Shown here in pieces: positions 25,405-38,035 of a stretch of DNA of 64,000 bases. The notes beneath the pieces are model-generated. The model was not told the DNA's origin, ran no database searches, and was given only the letters and a program-made list of their open reading frames with translations. The stretch spans positions 21,144,709-21,208,708 of the forward strand of contig CM055103.1 in the NCBI GenBank assembly GCA_029204225.1, in the 5' to 3' direction. The stretch's first letter is position 1; each line of letters begins with the position of its first letter. A program made the position numbers and the translations under genes. Origin of the DNA: Diphasiastrum complanatum. Taxonomy: Eukaryota > Streptophyta > Lycopodiopsida > Lycopodiales > Lycopodiaceae.

Positions 25405-26290
25405 GTAAGAGAAAGTGAGTGTGTGTGTAAGTGGTTCCAAAATGGTTCCAATCCAAGCTTGATAGATCCTCCTCATGCCATTGCAAAGATAATTTGCACA
25501 ATTAATGGCTTCTCTCCAAAAATCTTTGGGCAAAGATGCCTCAATTCTCATAGATTTTGCACATTCACATAGAGATCTATTCTTTCTCTTGGCCACTCCA
25601 TTTTGAGATGGAGAGTAGGCACAAGAGAACTCTCTTTTGATGCCTTCAAGCTCACAAAAATCTTGAAATTTATTGGAGATATATTCACCACTTCCATCAC
25701 TTCTAAGAGCTTTAATCTTGAATGAGAATTGCTTCTCTACATAAGCTTTGAAAATAAGGAAATGATCAAACACCATAGATTTAGAAGCAAGAAGATATAT
25801 CCAAGTGAATCTTGTGAAATCATCAATGAAAGTAACAAAACAAGTGGCTCCTCTCTTGCTTGTAGTTGATGAGAAATGCACATCCGAGTGGATTAACTCC
25901 AAAGGATGCTTGCTTTTGATAGAAGATCTTGTAAATGGCTTTTTGTGAGATTTAGCAATAGCACAAGCCTCACAAGGCTTGATCTTCTTTGAGAATGACT
26001 TTGGCAAGCCAATAGCTTTGGCTTCTTTGATCATAGAGAGCATGGATTTGTAGTTGGGATGTCCCAACCTCCTATGCCATAATTCCTCCATAGAGAGCTT
26101 ATTCACAAGAGCAACATTACAAGCATTCACATACTCATTTGGATCTAGTTTATAGATGCCTCCAAATCTAGATCCTAATGCAAGTATCTCATCATTCTTT
26201 TTGATAGTGCAAGTATCAACATTAAATTTTACATCAAGGCCATTATCAAGCAATTGGCCAACACTAATAAGATTCTTAGTAAGCTTAGGT
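25404..26290 (-). pseudogene. Ty1-copia C2 GAG-pre-integrase and integrase, truncated
   Basis: Minus strand reads MEELWHRRLGHPNYKSMLSM and CEACAIAKSHKKPF (the H-H-C-C zinc-binding N-terminus of integrase). The DDE core follows: HSDVHFSSTTSKRGATCFVT, IDDFTRFTWIYLL, IKALRSDGSGEYISNKF, SPSQNGVAKRKNRSL, so catalytic D, D and E are visible. The reading stays open until about 25500 (INCANYLCN) and then runs into (CT)n-like sequence, so the C-terminus, RT and RNase H are missing. Integrase inserts the cDNA into chromosomes. This is the best-preserved pol segment in the window. Confidence 0.9.
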
Positions 26291-27247
26291 AATAAAGAAC
26301 TTTAGAGAGATAAAGAACTTTAGAGGATGCAAGCTTCAAGGGAATGTTCCCTATGCCTTCAATAGGACATTCGAAATCATTTGCAATGTATATTGATTTC
26401 TTGACTCCATCATAAGGTGCAATAGAAGAGAAAGAGTCCTTGGAGCTACACATATGTGAAGAGGCTCCACTATCAATATACCATAGGCCGTCCTTCTTGA
26501 AATGAGTAGATGAGAAACTAGAGACCATAAGAGATCCCTCTCCATCACTTGCAATAGTGTCTTCCTTCGCATTGGTAATGTTCGCTTGCTTGAGTTGATT
26601 CTTCTTCTTGAAGCAATTGGTGGCGTAATGGCCTTTCTTGCCACAATAAAAGCACTTGATCTTCTTCTTCTTGAGCTTGGATGATGAAGCATTAGAGGAA
26701 TCATCTTCCTCCTCATCTTTGTCTTTGGATTTGACTTTGTCCTTGCTTGAGGATTGTTGATGTTGGTTCTTGCTCCTCCCTTTGTGCTTATCCTTGGCAA
26801 AGAGAGCTTTGCCATCATTATGAGTGAGAGAGAGCTTGTCCATCCTCAAGAGCTTGTACTCTTGTCTTGATTCTTCTGAAATTAGCACACTTTGGAGAGC
26901 CTCCAAACTTGGTAGCTCCTCCTTAATGGCATAGGATTGGACAAGGTATCAAATTCACTTCTCAAGCCATTGAGAATGACTTGAACTAGCTCATTTTGAT
27001 TGATGGGATCACCAGTACAAGCAAGTTCTCTATGAATATCTTTTACTCTCAAAACATAACTGGATGCACTCTCATCACTCTTTTGGCTACTTTGAAAGAT
27101 TTGATTTCTAAGAGTGAGAAGCCTAGAGGTATTCTTAGCCTCATAGATAGTCTTGAGACAATCCCAAGCTTCTTTGGTTGTTGTACAAGTACCTATCTCC
27201 CTCAATATCTCATTAGAGACATTCATCTTAATGTAGTGGAGAGCCAT
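26229..27247 (-). pseudogene. Ty1-copia C2 gag (UBN2-type) and protease
   Basis: Gag reads NEILREIGTCTTTKEAWDCL, LTLRNQIFQSSQKSDESASS and GDPINQNELVQVILNGL. After a frameshift near 26890 it continues SRQEYKLLRMDKLSL, a Lys/Asp/Ser-rich linker and an intact zinc knuckle CFYCGKKGHYATNC, then the protease LWYIDSGASSHMCSSK with the D-S-G-A active site. Gag packages the RNA; the aspartic protease cleaves the polyprotein. The gag N-terminus is replaced by an inverted repeat at 27222-27265. The frame shifts again near 26290. Confidence 0.88.
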
Positions 27248-27265
27248 CCACTACATTAAGATGAA
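27222..27265. repeat. Perfect 19-bp inverted repeat with 6-base loop at the C2 gag break
   Basis: TTCATCTTAATGTAGTGGA (27222-27240), loop GAGCCA, then its exact reverse complement (27247-27265). One arm is gag coding sequence (LHYIKMN); the other is its inverted copy, so the normal sequence upstream was replaced. Confidence 0.9.
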
Positions 27266-28118
27266 CTATGTCCATCACGTCTAGAAGGATCAAGATGGAC
27301 TCCATTCTCATTTTCCAAATTGAATAGTTTGGACAATCTTTCACTTGGTTCCAACAAGGATGAACCCATTGAAGACATTTGAAGTGAAGAAAACTCAAAT
27401 GATGAACAATAAATGTTGCTACGCACTCTCATTAGGATCCAATAATAGAGTACTATCTCCTCCTATGAAAGATCTTGCAACTATTTGTGAATTGATTCTC
27501 ACTAGCTACACACTCTCTAAAACAAGATCTATTTCACATCAAATGATGGAGTATAGGCAAAGTTAGGATCAAACACTCTTAGCACGTGTGAAGTACACTA
27601 AGAAACCAAATTTGACTCAAATACAATGATATTGCATGAAACAAAATGGCTAAGATCCCAAAACAGTGCCTAGATCACATATAGATGAGATTGGTAAGCA
27701 TACAACTGTGATTTTGGATCAACCAAGCAATCTCTTGACCAAACCAAATGTGTCCACCCAGGTCTAGGTGCCCTACCTAACCCTCTTCGAAAGCTTATAA
27801 CTTCTGATTGGCTCAACCAAATGGAATGAAATGATTGCATCAAAAACTAGACAAAAAGAGCTTCAAAAAAAGCTATCAAGCAAGATAAATGGATCAAGCA
27901 TGAGAGAGAACTTCCAAACTGAAATTGGATGTTCCTCACACGTGTCTGAGCACCTGATTCCGTACAGTACCAGGTCAGACCCAATCAATGTCCTTTTGAT
28001 ATCTTTTGATCCAAAATTGAACAAGATAGCTAGGAAAATGGGCCTTGACAATTTTTAGCTCAAGATTGATGAATAGTTTTCACTTAAATGGATCAAAATG
28101 CATGGTAAACTTAGGTAG
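27266..28118 (-). other. Copia C2 leader and gag N-terminal remnant
   Basis: Between the primer binding site and the inverted repeat. A minus-strand frame at about 27380-27266 reads MSSMGSSLLEPSERLSKLFN, LENENGVHLDPSRRDG and may be the original gag start. Contains CACACGTGTC near 27936 and CACGTGTGAAG near 27583. Confidence 0.5.
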
Positions 28119-28130
28119 GCTCTGATACCA
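28119..28130 (-). other. Primer binding site of copia C2
   Basis: GCTCTGATACCA on the plus strand, TGGTATCAGAGC on the minus strand, directly abutting the LTR. Confidence 0.92.
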
Positions 28131-28789
28131 TGTTCATTTCACACGTGTAGATTGTCCACAACCTGTACTTGTGATCTCCTAAGGTGTGTAGATGCATCAA
28201 GGTCAAGACTAGATTGAGATTCAAGATCAATCTTAGATCCTATGGCAAAAACACACTACTACATGCATTCAATCACTTCCAACTCTCACTCACACGTGTG
28301 GGAAGTTTTAAGAAGATATTCTAAATAAAAACAAGCTGCTCTCCTCAGGTAGAGAGAGAAAAAGCATCATGAGCTCTCGGGTAGAGAGAGAAAGCTAGAA
28401 ATTCAATGACACTCAAAATCCACACAATTACCAAATCAATTAGATCCAAAATGAGGAGTACAATGATACTAGTAGATCCACGAGGTACCACTATGCTTAA
28501 CTATGATTGGACCACACTTTGTCACCTCTTAATCCTATTGGATCATTGATCCATGCACCTCTTAATTCTATTGGACTATATTCAAGCACACCTCAAATTC
28601 CTATTGGACCACACATGGTTCCACCTCTAAATCCTATTGGACCTCTTAGAATTCATCAAACAAAAGCATTACACTTGTCTACACTCTGATTGGCATGAGT
28701 TTAGCCTCTTACTCTATTTTGGCTCAATAGTGGCATTACAAGTGAAAATGCATAATTTGCCATCTATGCCAAATTTGTTCCTATCAACA
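28131..28789 (-). mobile_element. 5' LTR of copia C2
   Basis: On the minus strand TGTTGATAGG...GAAATGAACA, 659 bp, abutting the primer binding site. Between about 28504 and 28690 six ATTGG words occur (CCAAT on the LTR sense strand), most inside repeated CCTCTTAATCCTATTGGA-like units. A CACACGTGTG palindrome lies near 28291. The matching 3' LTR is absent. Confidence 0.85.
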
Positions 28790-28874
28790 TCCTACACCTA
28801 GATACTTGATGTAGAAAACATAAGACTCCTATATCTAACATAGATAATCTTTTTCATATTTTCACAATACCAAC

Positions 28875-30050
28875 TGTTACAACTCCCTAGGATCATCGAC
28901 TGCGTTGAAGGTTTCGCACACCCCCATACCAGTGACGACGCATCGTAACCACCCAACCATAGGGTCACAACCGACCCACCCCCATGCCCTGGAGAAATCG
29001 ACACAGTCATGCCCGGTCAAGCCTCCTACGATAACTGGCGTCCCATACCACCAGCCATCGCACTCGGATCTCCCTAGCACACATTTTCTGTCCTGGAGAT
29101 ACATCCTGGATAATGCACGTGCTCTCTGTGAAGAATTGCCAAAAATTGACAAATCTAGCTTGATCAAAGACCTTGTAGAACATTGTAAATATTGTGTATA
29201 ATTGGGTTCCACACATGTAAGGCCAAGATGCCACGTGGAAACCCACTCCTAATGTATTTTAGGTCTAGTCAAGAGAGATGGTCATGTCTATTTGGTGGTC
29301 ATCCCTACTTTATAGGACCTACACCTAAGTTTAAGGTGAAAAGTTGACCAACTAGCTACCTACCAAGCATAATTCTAGGATCTAGGCTAGGGTTTCATTT
29401 TAGGTCAAGGAGAGTGAGTTAACTTCCTTATTACATGCTGGAAATCCACCTAACTTCAAAAAGGAAGTCGAATTTGCTATGTATTCCCTCTCTCCATAGT
29501 GAGAAGATAGAAAATTTTTGGAGCTCATTGGCAATCTCAAGCTAGTTCACTATGTACATTGAGTTTTTGTGATCCAAATGAAACCAAATCAAATTCTAGT
29601 TGTTTCTTAGGTTGAAGGCCATACTACAGCCTGCATTACACATGTTTGGGCTTGGATTTCAATGTTTATCAGTGCTTTTGATTGTTAATGCTTGTTGTTT
29701 GTCAAATTGCCAATCTAGATCAACTTTTTGGTGTCTAGTTTTTTGATAGATTGTTAAGCAAGCATCCAATCACTCTTGTGGATCTTTTGTAGATCCATTT
29801 ATGGTCCTAAAGTACAGTACTTTCACAATCTCCATCCACCAACTCCCGGGTAGACTGAGTGTCTGGAAAGAGGGAAATCCCACCACTATATAGGCATAGC
29901 ATAGTGGATCCCATCAAGCACGGTCCTGTCGGTGACACATGACCACCTAGGATGGTGATGCGTGGCACTTAAACTTGTCGATAACTCCAATACTGCGTGA
30001 TGCCCCTTGCGAGGCCGTCACTGAAGGGCGTACCATTATGGTACATAACA
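28875..30050 (-). mobile_element. Gypsy G2 solo LTR interrupted by another solo LTR
   Basis: 28875-29126 and 29828-30050 match the two parts of the G2 LTR at 53631-54062 (TGTTACAACTCCCT...CATAACA). Flanks CCAAC (28870-28874) and CCAAT (30051-30055) agree in 4 of 5 bases, suggesting a slightly mutated target-site duplication, hence a solo LTR. The middle is the nested insert 29127-29827. Confidence 0.8.
29127..29827 (+). mobile_element. Nested ~700-bp solo LTR (copia-like)
   Basis: Begins TGTGAA and ends TTCACA (perfect 6-bp terminal inverted repeat), with flanks CTCTC and ATCTC (4 of 5). The G2 LTR sequence is continuous once it is removed. No coding sequence. Orientation on the strand is uncertain. 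Confidence 0.75.
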
Positions 30051-30470
30051 CCAATGTAGCCTAAATAGTACTTAACAAGGGATAACTATCCCTCAAGATA
30101 GTTAAGTTTAGTTAAGTGAGAGCATTGTCTATAAATAGGCAAGAGACATCAATTTGTGAATCTTTTGGCTCATTTGCAAGTGAGAGCTTCTAGCTTCCTT
30201 GTGATCTCCATTGCTAGGTCTCATGTGCCCTATCCACATGATCAATGCTCCATTTCCATTGATTGTACTCTTCCTTCATTGCTAATGCAATTCCATTGTG
30301 ATCTCCTAGTTTCTAGCTTTCTATTGATATGATATCATGAATGTCTTGTTATCTTCTTGCTTCTAGATTTACTTCATTGCTATTGCTATTAGTTTGGGAT
30401 TTGGCACATGACATTTCTATAGATCCAACAACTTATTTTGTGGATGACACTACTCCACCACGATATTTCT
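30051..30470 (+). other. LTR-like promoter region with TATAAATAGG
   Basis: GTCTATAAATAGGCAAGAGA at about 30130 looks like an LTR promoter; the region leads into gypsy integrase on the same strand. LTR ends not defined (a TGTAGCC start at 30056 is possible). Confidence 0.35.
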
Positions 30471-31550
30471 CTGAGTCAGTGGTATATTATCTGTATGATC
30501 ATAATTCTCAAGTGATTGTCCCAAATGCCCCGACCTATGATCCAAACCAAGCTGTGTTTGCCATGCAACAATTTCCCGCAATACACGGAGATACCCACAA
30601 CTATGTAAAGGCTTGTAATGTTTGTCAAAGGACAAAACGCTTTCAAAAATTTGACTTTATGCCTTTATACCATGTCACGATTGATCAAGCCTTTCAAAAA
30701 TGAAAAATTGATTATGTTGGCCCTATTAGTCCCGCTGCTAGGCACATTCAAGCTAGATATATCGCAGTGGCTATGGATTACTATACCAAATGGGCTGAAG
30801 CTAGAGCCATTCGCAATACTAACGCGACTGCAAAATTTCTCTATGAACAGGTTATTGTTTGTTTTGGATGTCCTCTAGTTATAAGTGATAGGGTACACAT
30901 TTTCTTAACTCTATCATAGCCGATCTAGTTTCAAAATTTCTTGTTGTACATCGCAAAAGTTCCTCATATTATCCGCAATGCAATGGCCAGGCGGAATCCA
31001 CCAACAAAGTCTTGTGTGGTGTTCTAACCAAGACCGTCGAGTCTAGCCATACCGATTGGGAATTAAAACTCCACACCGCTTTCTAGGCATATCATACTAT
31101 CTCAAAATGGGCTACAAGTTTAACTCCTTTCCAGCTTGTATATGGCCATGCTTGTGGAATTCCATGTTCCATTCCTATGAGTAGCATATAATCTGGAGCT
31201 AGATAATCAACAGATTCTAGCTACTAGATTATTCCATCTAGAACAACTTCGTGAAACATGACGGATCAGCATCCATGCTCAACAAGTCCACAAACGTTGA
31301 TAGAAGGCATGACATGATCGATCATTAAAACTCAAAGAATTCCAGATCGGAGATAAGGTCCTCCTATACCAAGCCAAAGCATTTAAGAGCAAACTGAAAT
31401 TTTTCGGACAAGGGCCATATGTAATTCTAAAGATATTTGCCTCTGGATACGTACAACTCCAAACCTTACAAGGCGAACCTTTAGACACCATGGTTAATGG
31501 AAGCAGAATTAGAAAATATTACAAACCATGTTTCTTTCTTGATATGTACT
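30471..31550 (+). pseudogene. Ty3-gypsy integrase remnant
   Basis: Zinc-binding end HNYVKACNVCQRTKRFQ is followed by the core: IDYVGPISPAARHIQARYIA, VAMDYYTKWAEARAIRN, VCFGCPLVISDR (GxPxxxxSDxG block), then after a frameshift SSYYPQCNGQAESTNKVL (Y-Y-P-Q-x-N-G-Q-x-E, catalytic Glu). The C-terminus reads LKEFQIGDKVLLYQAKAFKS then FFGQGPYVILKIFASGYVQL. Several stops. No chromodomain seen, so this is a different lineage from G1 and G3. Confidence 0.85.
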
Positions 31551-32450
31551 AATTTGGTTTCATTTCCTATTTATTGTTTTTCTATTGTTACTTTTACTTA
31601 CTGTCTGCTTGCCATTTTGAAACGTTTTGTATGTTTCTTTGTTCAAAACATCAAGATATCATCAGCTTACTGATTCAATCAATCTTTTTCTATGCAACTA
31701 CAAGATTTCATTCTTTTTTTGAAGTTTTGATGAAAAATAATGCCAGACAGGATTCACCTAGACCAATTTCACTATTTACGATTCATATGTCACATTTGCA
31801 AATCCTACTACAGAGTCAGACATTCCAAAAATAGAAAAAACAATCATTTCTCGTCGGATCCTCACTGAAAAAAATCGCAAACAATCCGTTGAGCTTCAGA
31901 ACGTAATGCACGATTTCCTTGTCACATCCGCGAATTTTGATCACTTTCATTTTTGTACTCCTAGGGAATTAAACTCATTTTTGTACAAAAATAACTTGCA
32001 AGAACTCGCAGGATCATCAGATCTCTGTCCCAAAATTTGCAAACCTTATTGAGAAATCGTGAAAATTGATGGTGAGTACTGGGTGAATTAACGATTTCGT
32101 ATCAAAAAAGGCTATATATAGGCCGCGCCCATTACTCCCATGAGTTCATTTGAGATTTTTGCTGGAGAGATTATGTAGAAAATTTTCAAAACTTTCTAAA
32201 ATTCTCACAATACTTTCCCACACAATCTCTCACTGCTATCATGGCCTCCCAAGACTCATCACTCTCATTACATCATCATAAGACTTTAAAACCTTACACG
32301 TGCAATATTTTTTTGGTGGAAATAAAAAACCATTCAATGAAACTGCAATTAGCCAATGACATCCTCACACGTCTTGGTTTTGATTTTCAATAACTTCATG
32401 AGTAGCAAAGAGCGAGAGCCTAGGATCTTTAATCTATTTGACAATTACTA
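31551..32450 (+). other. Gypsy 3' region or LTR with TATA box and short ORF
   Basis: GGCTATATATAGGCC at about 32109-32123 is a strong TATA-like box, and the first ATG downstream (32240) opens MASQDSSLSLHHHKTLKPYT, a frame of about 49 codons ending FDFQ. No homologue recognised; it could be the 5' end of another retroelement's gag. Confidence 0.35.
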
Positions 32451-33039
32451 GACTAGATTTGAGTTATAGTGTAAGCAAGTTGAGTCAACATATGCAAGGT
32501 CCTTTGATGCATCATTGGAAAAGTGCCAAGAGAGTACTTAGATATATCTCTTCTACTAGATTTTTTGGCATACTCGAATTCAGATTTTGTAGGAGACAAG
32601 ATGGATAGGAGATCCATGTGCATTTGGCTCTTTCCTTTGTGGAGGAGTGATATCTTGGCTTTCCAAATAGCAAGATACAATCTCACTTTCCTCTTGTGAA
32701 GCCGAGTACAAGGCATTGACTTCAACAACAAAAGAACTCTTATGGCTAAGAAGACTTTTGGTAGAACTACAAGTGCTAAAGGCCGAGGAGATCCCTTACA
32801 TATATTGTGACAATCAAGCATCTCAACAAATTACAAATCCTATCTTCCATGCTAGAACAAAGCATATTGAGATAGCTCACACTTTGTGAGGGAGAAGGTG
32901 CAATCCAAGGAGGTACAACTTCATCATGTGCCATCATGAGCTGATATCTTAACTAAGCCATTTGCCTAAAGATCCATTTTTCAAGTTAAGATGTGCTCTT
33001 GGAACTGTGATAGATGTACATTAGATTTACCAAGTTTGA
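32451..33039 (+). pseudogene. Ty1-copia C3 RNase H end of pol
   Basis: Across frames the plus strand reads MQGPLMHHWKSAKRVLRYI, then DRRSMCIW.., EYKALTSTTKELLWLRRLL, VELQVLKAEEIPYIYCDNQA, ARTKHIEIA and VQLHHVPS.ADILTKPF. These are the copia RNase H landmarks (E-Y-x-A, D-N, R-T-K-H-I-E, D-x-x-T-K). Frameshifts and stops throughout. Confidence 0.8.
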
Positions 33040-33051
33040 AGTGAGGAGGAG
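33040..33051 (+). other. Polypurine tract of copia C3
   Basis: AGTGAGGAGGAG immediately before the LTR start TGTTGAAATTG. Confidence 0.75.
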
Positions 33052-33903
33052 TGTTGAAATTGTCACTTCCAACTTGATGAAATTGATTAATCATGAGATC
33101 TATGTTCATGATAGGATCTCACACATGTGGAGTCTGTTCCCACGTGTGAAAGGATGTACAAAATGTACTTGTAAATAGTTAGATTCATTTTGGTTCAATC
33201 TACACAAGTGTGAACTTGATTTGTGGCTAGAATCTAAGAAAAAGTCACTTTGACCAATTTCCATGTAATTAGCTTGCACTTCCATGTGAATGAGTAAATG
33301 TTTCCACATGTCAAGTTGGTGTTCACACGTGTGGATCATGTTATAGAGGATAAGATTTAGATATTCCACTAGATCCTATTTTGTAGAGAATATCCCTATT
33401 TTTGTGGAGACTAGTTTTTGGTTTCTAGATAGTGTGATAAGTCAACTTTGGATAATGGGCATATTTGGCTCCTATTGGTGGATCTAGATGACAAGGCACT
33501 CTTCACACATGTGAAGGCCTGCTGGACAGTACACAGCTCGTGGATGTACTTGATCTATAAAGAGATCAACCAAATCAATAGAAAGTTGATGAGACATTGG
33601 CAATCTAGCAATTTGCTTGTAATTCACTCATTAGAATTGTGTTTTGATGATTGGAATGTTCTTGTATGCAAATGTACTTTGCTCTCAGGTTGCAGTCCGT
33701 ACAATGATTGTCCTCTACACGTGTGAGGCCGCGCTTGTTTGTTTTTGATAATTAGATCCATTGCTCTTGCTAAAATCATAGTGCATTGTTTCTAGATCAA
33801 GATCTACCCTATAGATCTTGATAGATCTTTGGATTTAGCAATCAATAACTCTTGTAGATTGATTTGTACAATCAATCATTGTCCTTTTTTCAAAAAATCA
33901 ACA
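33052..33903 (+). mobile_element. 3' LTR of copia C3
   Basis: TGTTGAAATTG...AAAATCAACA, 852 bp, terminal TGTTG/CAACA. It contains several CACACGTGTG-like palindromes (near 33136, 33323, 33503 as ACATGT, and 33716). The 5' LTR is not in the window. Confidence 0.75.
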
Positions 33904-34894
33904 TATGTCACAAGTCCACAACAGCTACGGGTGAACCAACACTTCCTCCCCATCACACAACGATCCAAATGGGCGGAGTGTGGTATTGAATATTAATTGC
34001 ATTACTTAGAGGCCTCAACTCCCTAGCTCATTGAGTTATATTCATTACAGGAGTTTCAAATCCAAAAAAGACTCTATAAGGAATGTCACATAAATGACAT
34101 AACTTATCGATATAAAATATCAAAAAAAAATTTATGCTTGACGTTTAACCATTTCTACCAGCACATCTCTAATGGTAAATTATTTCGTGTATAATATAGT
34201 TTTTTGCTCAATGATAAAAGGATAACTTTTTAATCGTAGCTTTCATTGAAACTATTTTGGTGCCATTAGAAAGCGCCATTGGACCAACGATACTCTACAT
34301 GACCTAGTTTCGAGGAGTTGTTCAAAAGTTGTAGCCACTCAAAGTTTGTTGTCAAGACCTAATATTAATTCTATGTGCATTTGATCCACTATTGGTTCAC
34401 TGCAAACTTTGACCAACTGTGAAAACTTTCATGAAGCCTTTCTAATGGCACCATAACTATCTCAATTGGAGCGCTACAACTAAAAGTTATACTAGTTTTC
34501 ATGAACCACATACTAAATTATAAACAAAATAACATGCTAGTGGGCTGCCCTCAACAGCAAAATAACAATTCTACTTTAAAATAAAATATCTTTTTCAATT
34601 TTGAGGAGCTACGGTACATAGATTTCAAATATGGGTGTTTTGATTAGACCATGTTTAAGAAAGACTTGGAAAAATAAAATAAAAAGCATTTCTACGAACG
34701 GTCTTTTTTGGATTTGAAACTCCTCTAATGCAACCAATTTATTTATACCCTTTCCAACAAACATTTGATTTGCTTGCATTTATGAGACCAAACTTAGTGG
34801 ATTTCTCCTCATTGTCCCTATCACTGCATCCCAGCACGTACAAAAGGTGGTCTTCTCACCCTAGTCAACAAAGACTAGAGAATCATCAATAGAA
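33904..34894. other. Unassigned
   Basis: AT-rich, no conserved coding block recognised. Confidence 0.25.
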
Positions 34895-35215
34895 CTATAG
34901 ACCCAACATTGAATACAATGTTGGTGCCATCACCCAGTTGGGCTTGACCTTCAACATCTTGAATATCTATGCTCCATGTGCCAACTTGGCCTGTATCAAA
35001 CTTTGGAGCTACATCAATCCCACACCTCATAATCATATTCTCATCATGGGACTTTAACATGTATCTCCAATCTGGCGATGGTCTTGAAAAAAATTGCCAG
35101 GGCAAAAAATTGTCATCGGAATTTTTCTTTTGTAAGTTGGACTTGGTTAATGGCCATGACCTCACCCATTTTTCTCTTTCTCATACTTGGTGAATGGCCC
35201 TTTGTTTTAGATCGG
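34895..35215 (+). pseudogene. LINE endonuclease fragment
   Basis: Reads LTFNILNIYAPCANLACIKL and, after a one-base shift, WDFNMYLQSGDG with CKLDLVNGHDLTHFS. N-I-Y-A-P and (G)D-F-N are signature blocks of apurinic-type LINE endonucleases. The shift lies at the GGGACTTTAAC word, i.e. inside the catalytic G-D-F-N block. Confidence 0.75.
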
Positions 35216-35593
35216 CCAGACTAAATAGATTATATATTTCACACAAAGGAAACTAGATTAATATCACTTATATGTAAACTATTTCCACAATTAACCATTC
35301 AGACTCTAAAGTCGTTTGGACAAGATGCCACTTTTCTAGTAAGCTACTCATTTTTTACCCCAAAGAAATGTCATTTTTATCATGAATAACTCCTTTACTA
35401 TGAAAGTTCAAAGTAAGCTACAAATAGAAAATGAAAACTATGACAACACAAAACATAAACATACACATACGCACACATAGATTGATCAACAACACAATGA
35501 CACTATGATTCAAAAAATGGCAAAAAATCATTATCCTAGCAACCAATAAGGTTAAATATGATCTGGACACACATTACATAGTCCATTTTTCTC
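35216..35593. other. Unassigned
   Basis: No signature recognised; ends where the LTR at 35594 begins. Confidence 0.25.
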
Positions 35594-35974
35594 TGTAATG
35601 CCCACAATTAACTAAAGTCCAATCAATTCTACAAGTGTTATTTGTTATTTTAAAACCACCTTTATCTAGACAAGATTATTTCAATAAATAGATTGAATTT
35701 CCCTAGTCTAGAGCCTTTTAGCCTTCATTTCAATATAAATAGGGGCCAAAGATCTACCGTTTTTCAGACTATGAATTTAAAGCCACCGAGTTGTTGGTAG
35801 AGGAGTTTCATGTTTTAAAGCCTTAAGTTGCTTGTAGAGGAGTTAGTTCTTGGAGATCTTCCTAAGCCATCGGCAACCATTATTGAATCTTCCTGATTGA
35901 AAATTGCTTGTGTGAATGTTTTCTGTTATCTTATGCCTCATTTGATACCAATATATGTGATTGAGTTCATAACA
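35594..35974 (+). mobile_element. Copia-type LTR C4 (381 bp)
   Basis: TGTAATG...CATAACA ends, TATA box TATAAATAGG at 35735-35744, and a primer binding site directly after. Following sequence holds no gag or pol I can read, so this may be a TRIM-like or internally deleted element. Confidence 0.75.
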
Positions 35975-35987
35975 TGGTATCAAAGCA
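35975..35987 (+). other. Primer binding site of C4
   Basis: TGGTATCAAAGCA, an initiator-Met type site with one change from the usual TGGTATCAGAGC. Confidence 0.8.
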
Positions 35988-37223
<1,236 letters not shown>

Positions 37224-37973
37224 TTAGTCATGATCTCCTTCAGAAAGCTTGGACTGCTTTGTTGAGGCAAACGTATCAGAGGCCACTTCAACAAGAAGTT
37301 GTATGCCAGAGTAGACGTCCTCATTTTGGCATCCAAACCAAATTGCCCCAAACATCAAGGTAACAATCAAACATGCCAACTGAAGCCTGGCCTTGAAGTA
37401 CAGAATATCAAGGGTTGTATCATTTTCATAGTCAAATACTCTGTGATAAACTACACAGATCGTACTTGTAATGATGGTGACCGTCATCGAATAGAAGATT
37501 CCCAACAATATTGAATATAATGTCTCCCAAAGTAGAGGAGAAAACTTCCTTAAATAAACTACTAACACTTCTGAGTGGACAACCCTGCATACACATACAA
37601 GAAAAGAGAATCGTTATTACGAAAGAGAATAAAGCTGTTCTGCGTCCATTTCTTTTTTGTTCGGTGTTTCCAAAAATTGAAAAGACCAATTTCAACTTCG
37701 GATGGTAATCGCATGTGCCACCGTGGTTTCCCCAAGTAAAAAGTCATGCCGATCTCTGGATTTCAGTTTGATTCAAAACACCATTTATTTGCGTTGGTCT
37801 TCGTAAAATGTAAAAGTTTGGTTTTTTGGATTGCTAAGTTTTATTGTGTTGTCTTTTAGTTTGGATGGAATGTCTTTGTTTTATAATTACAACAAAATCG
37901 ACTTTGAGGTCTACAATGTACCTCATTTTGGTTTCATAGACCACTTTGGTCTGAGTGGACATCGACAACATAG

Positions 37974-38035
<62 letters not shown>

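Noticed and set aside
28877-29246. Overlapping open frames of 80-110 residues on both strands
   Set aside because: They lie within the non-coding G2 LTR; homologous frames recur at 53633-54091 and 55942-56457 only because the LTR is repeated.
37432-37695. 87-residue minus-strand frame overlapping membrane-protein exon B
   Set aside because: It crosses the probable splice acceptor at 37585 into intron sequence and is out of phase with exon A.
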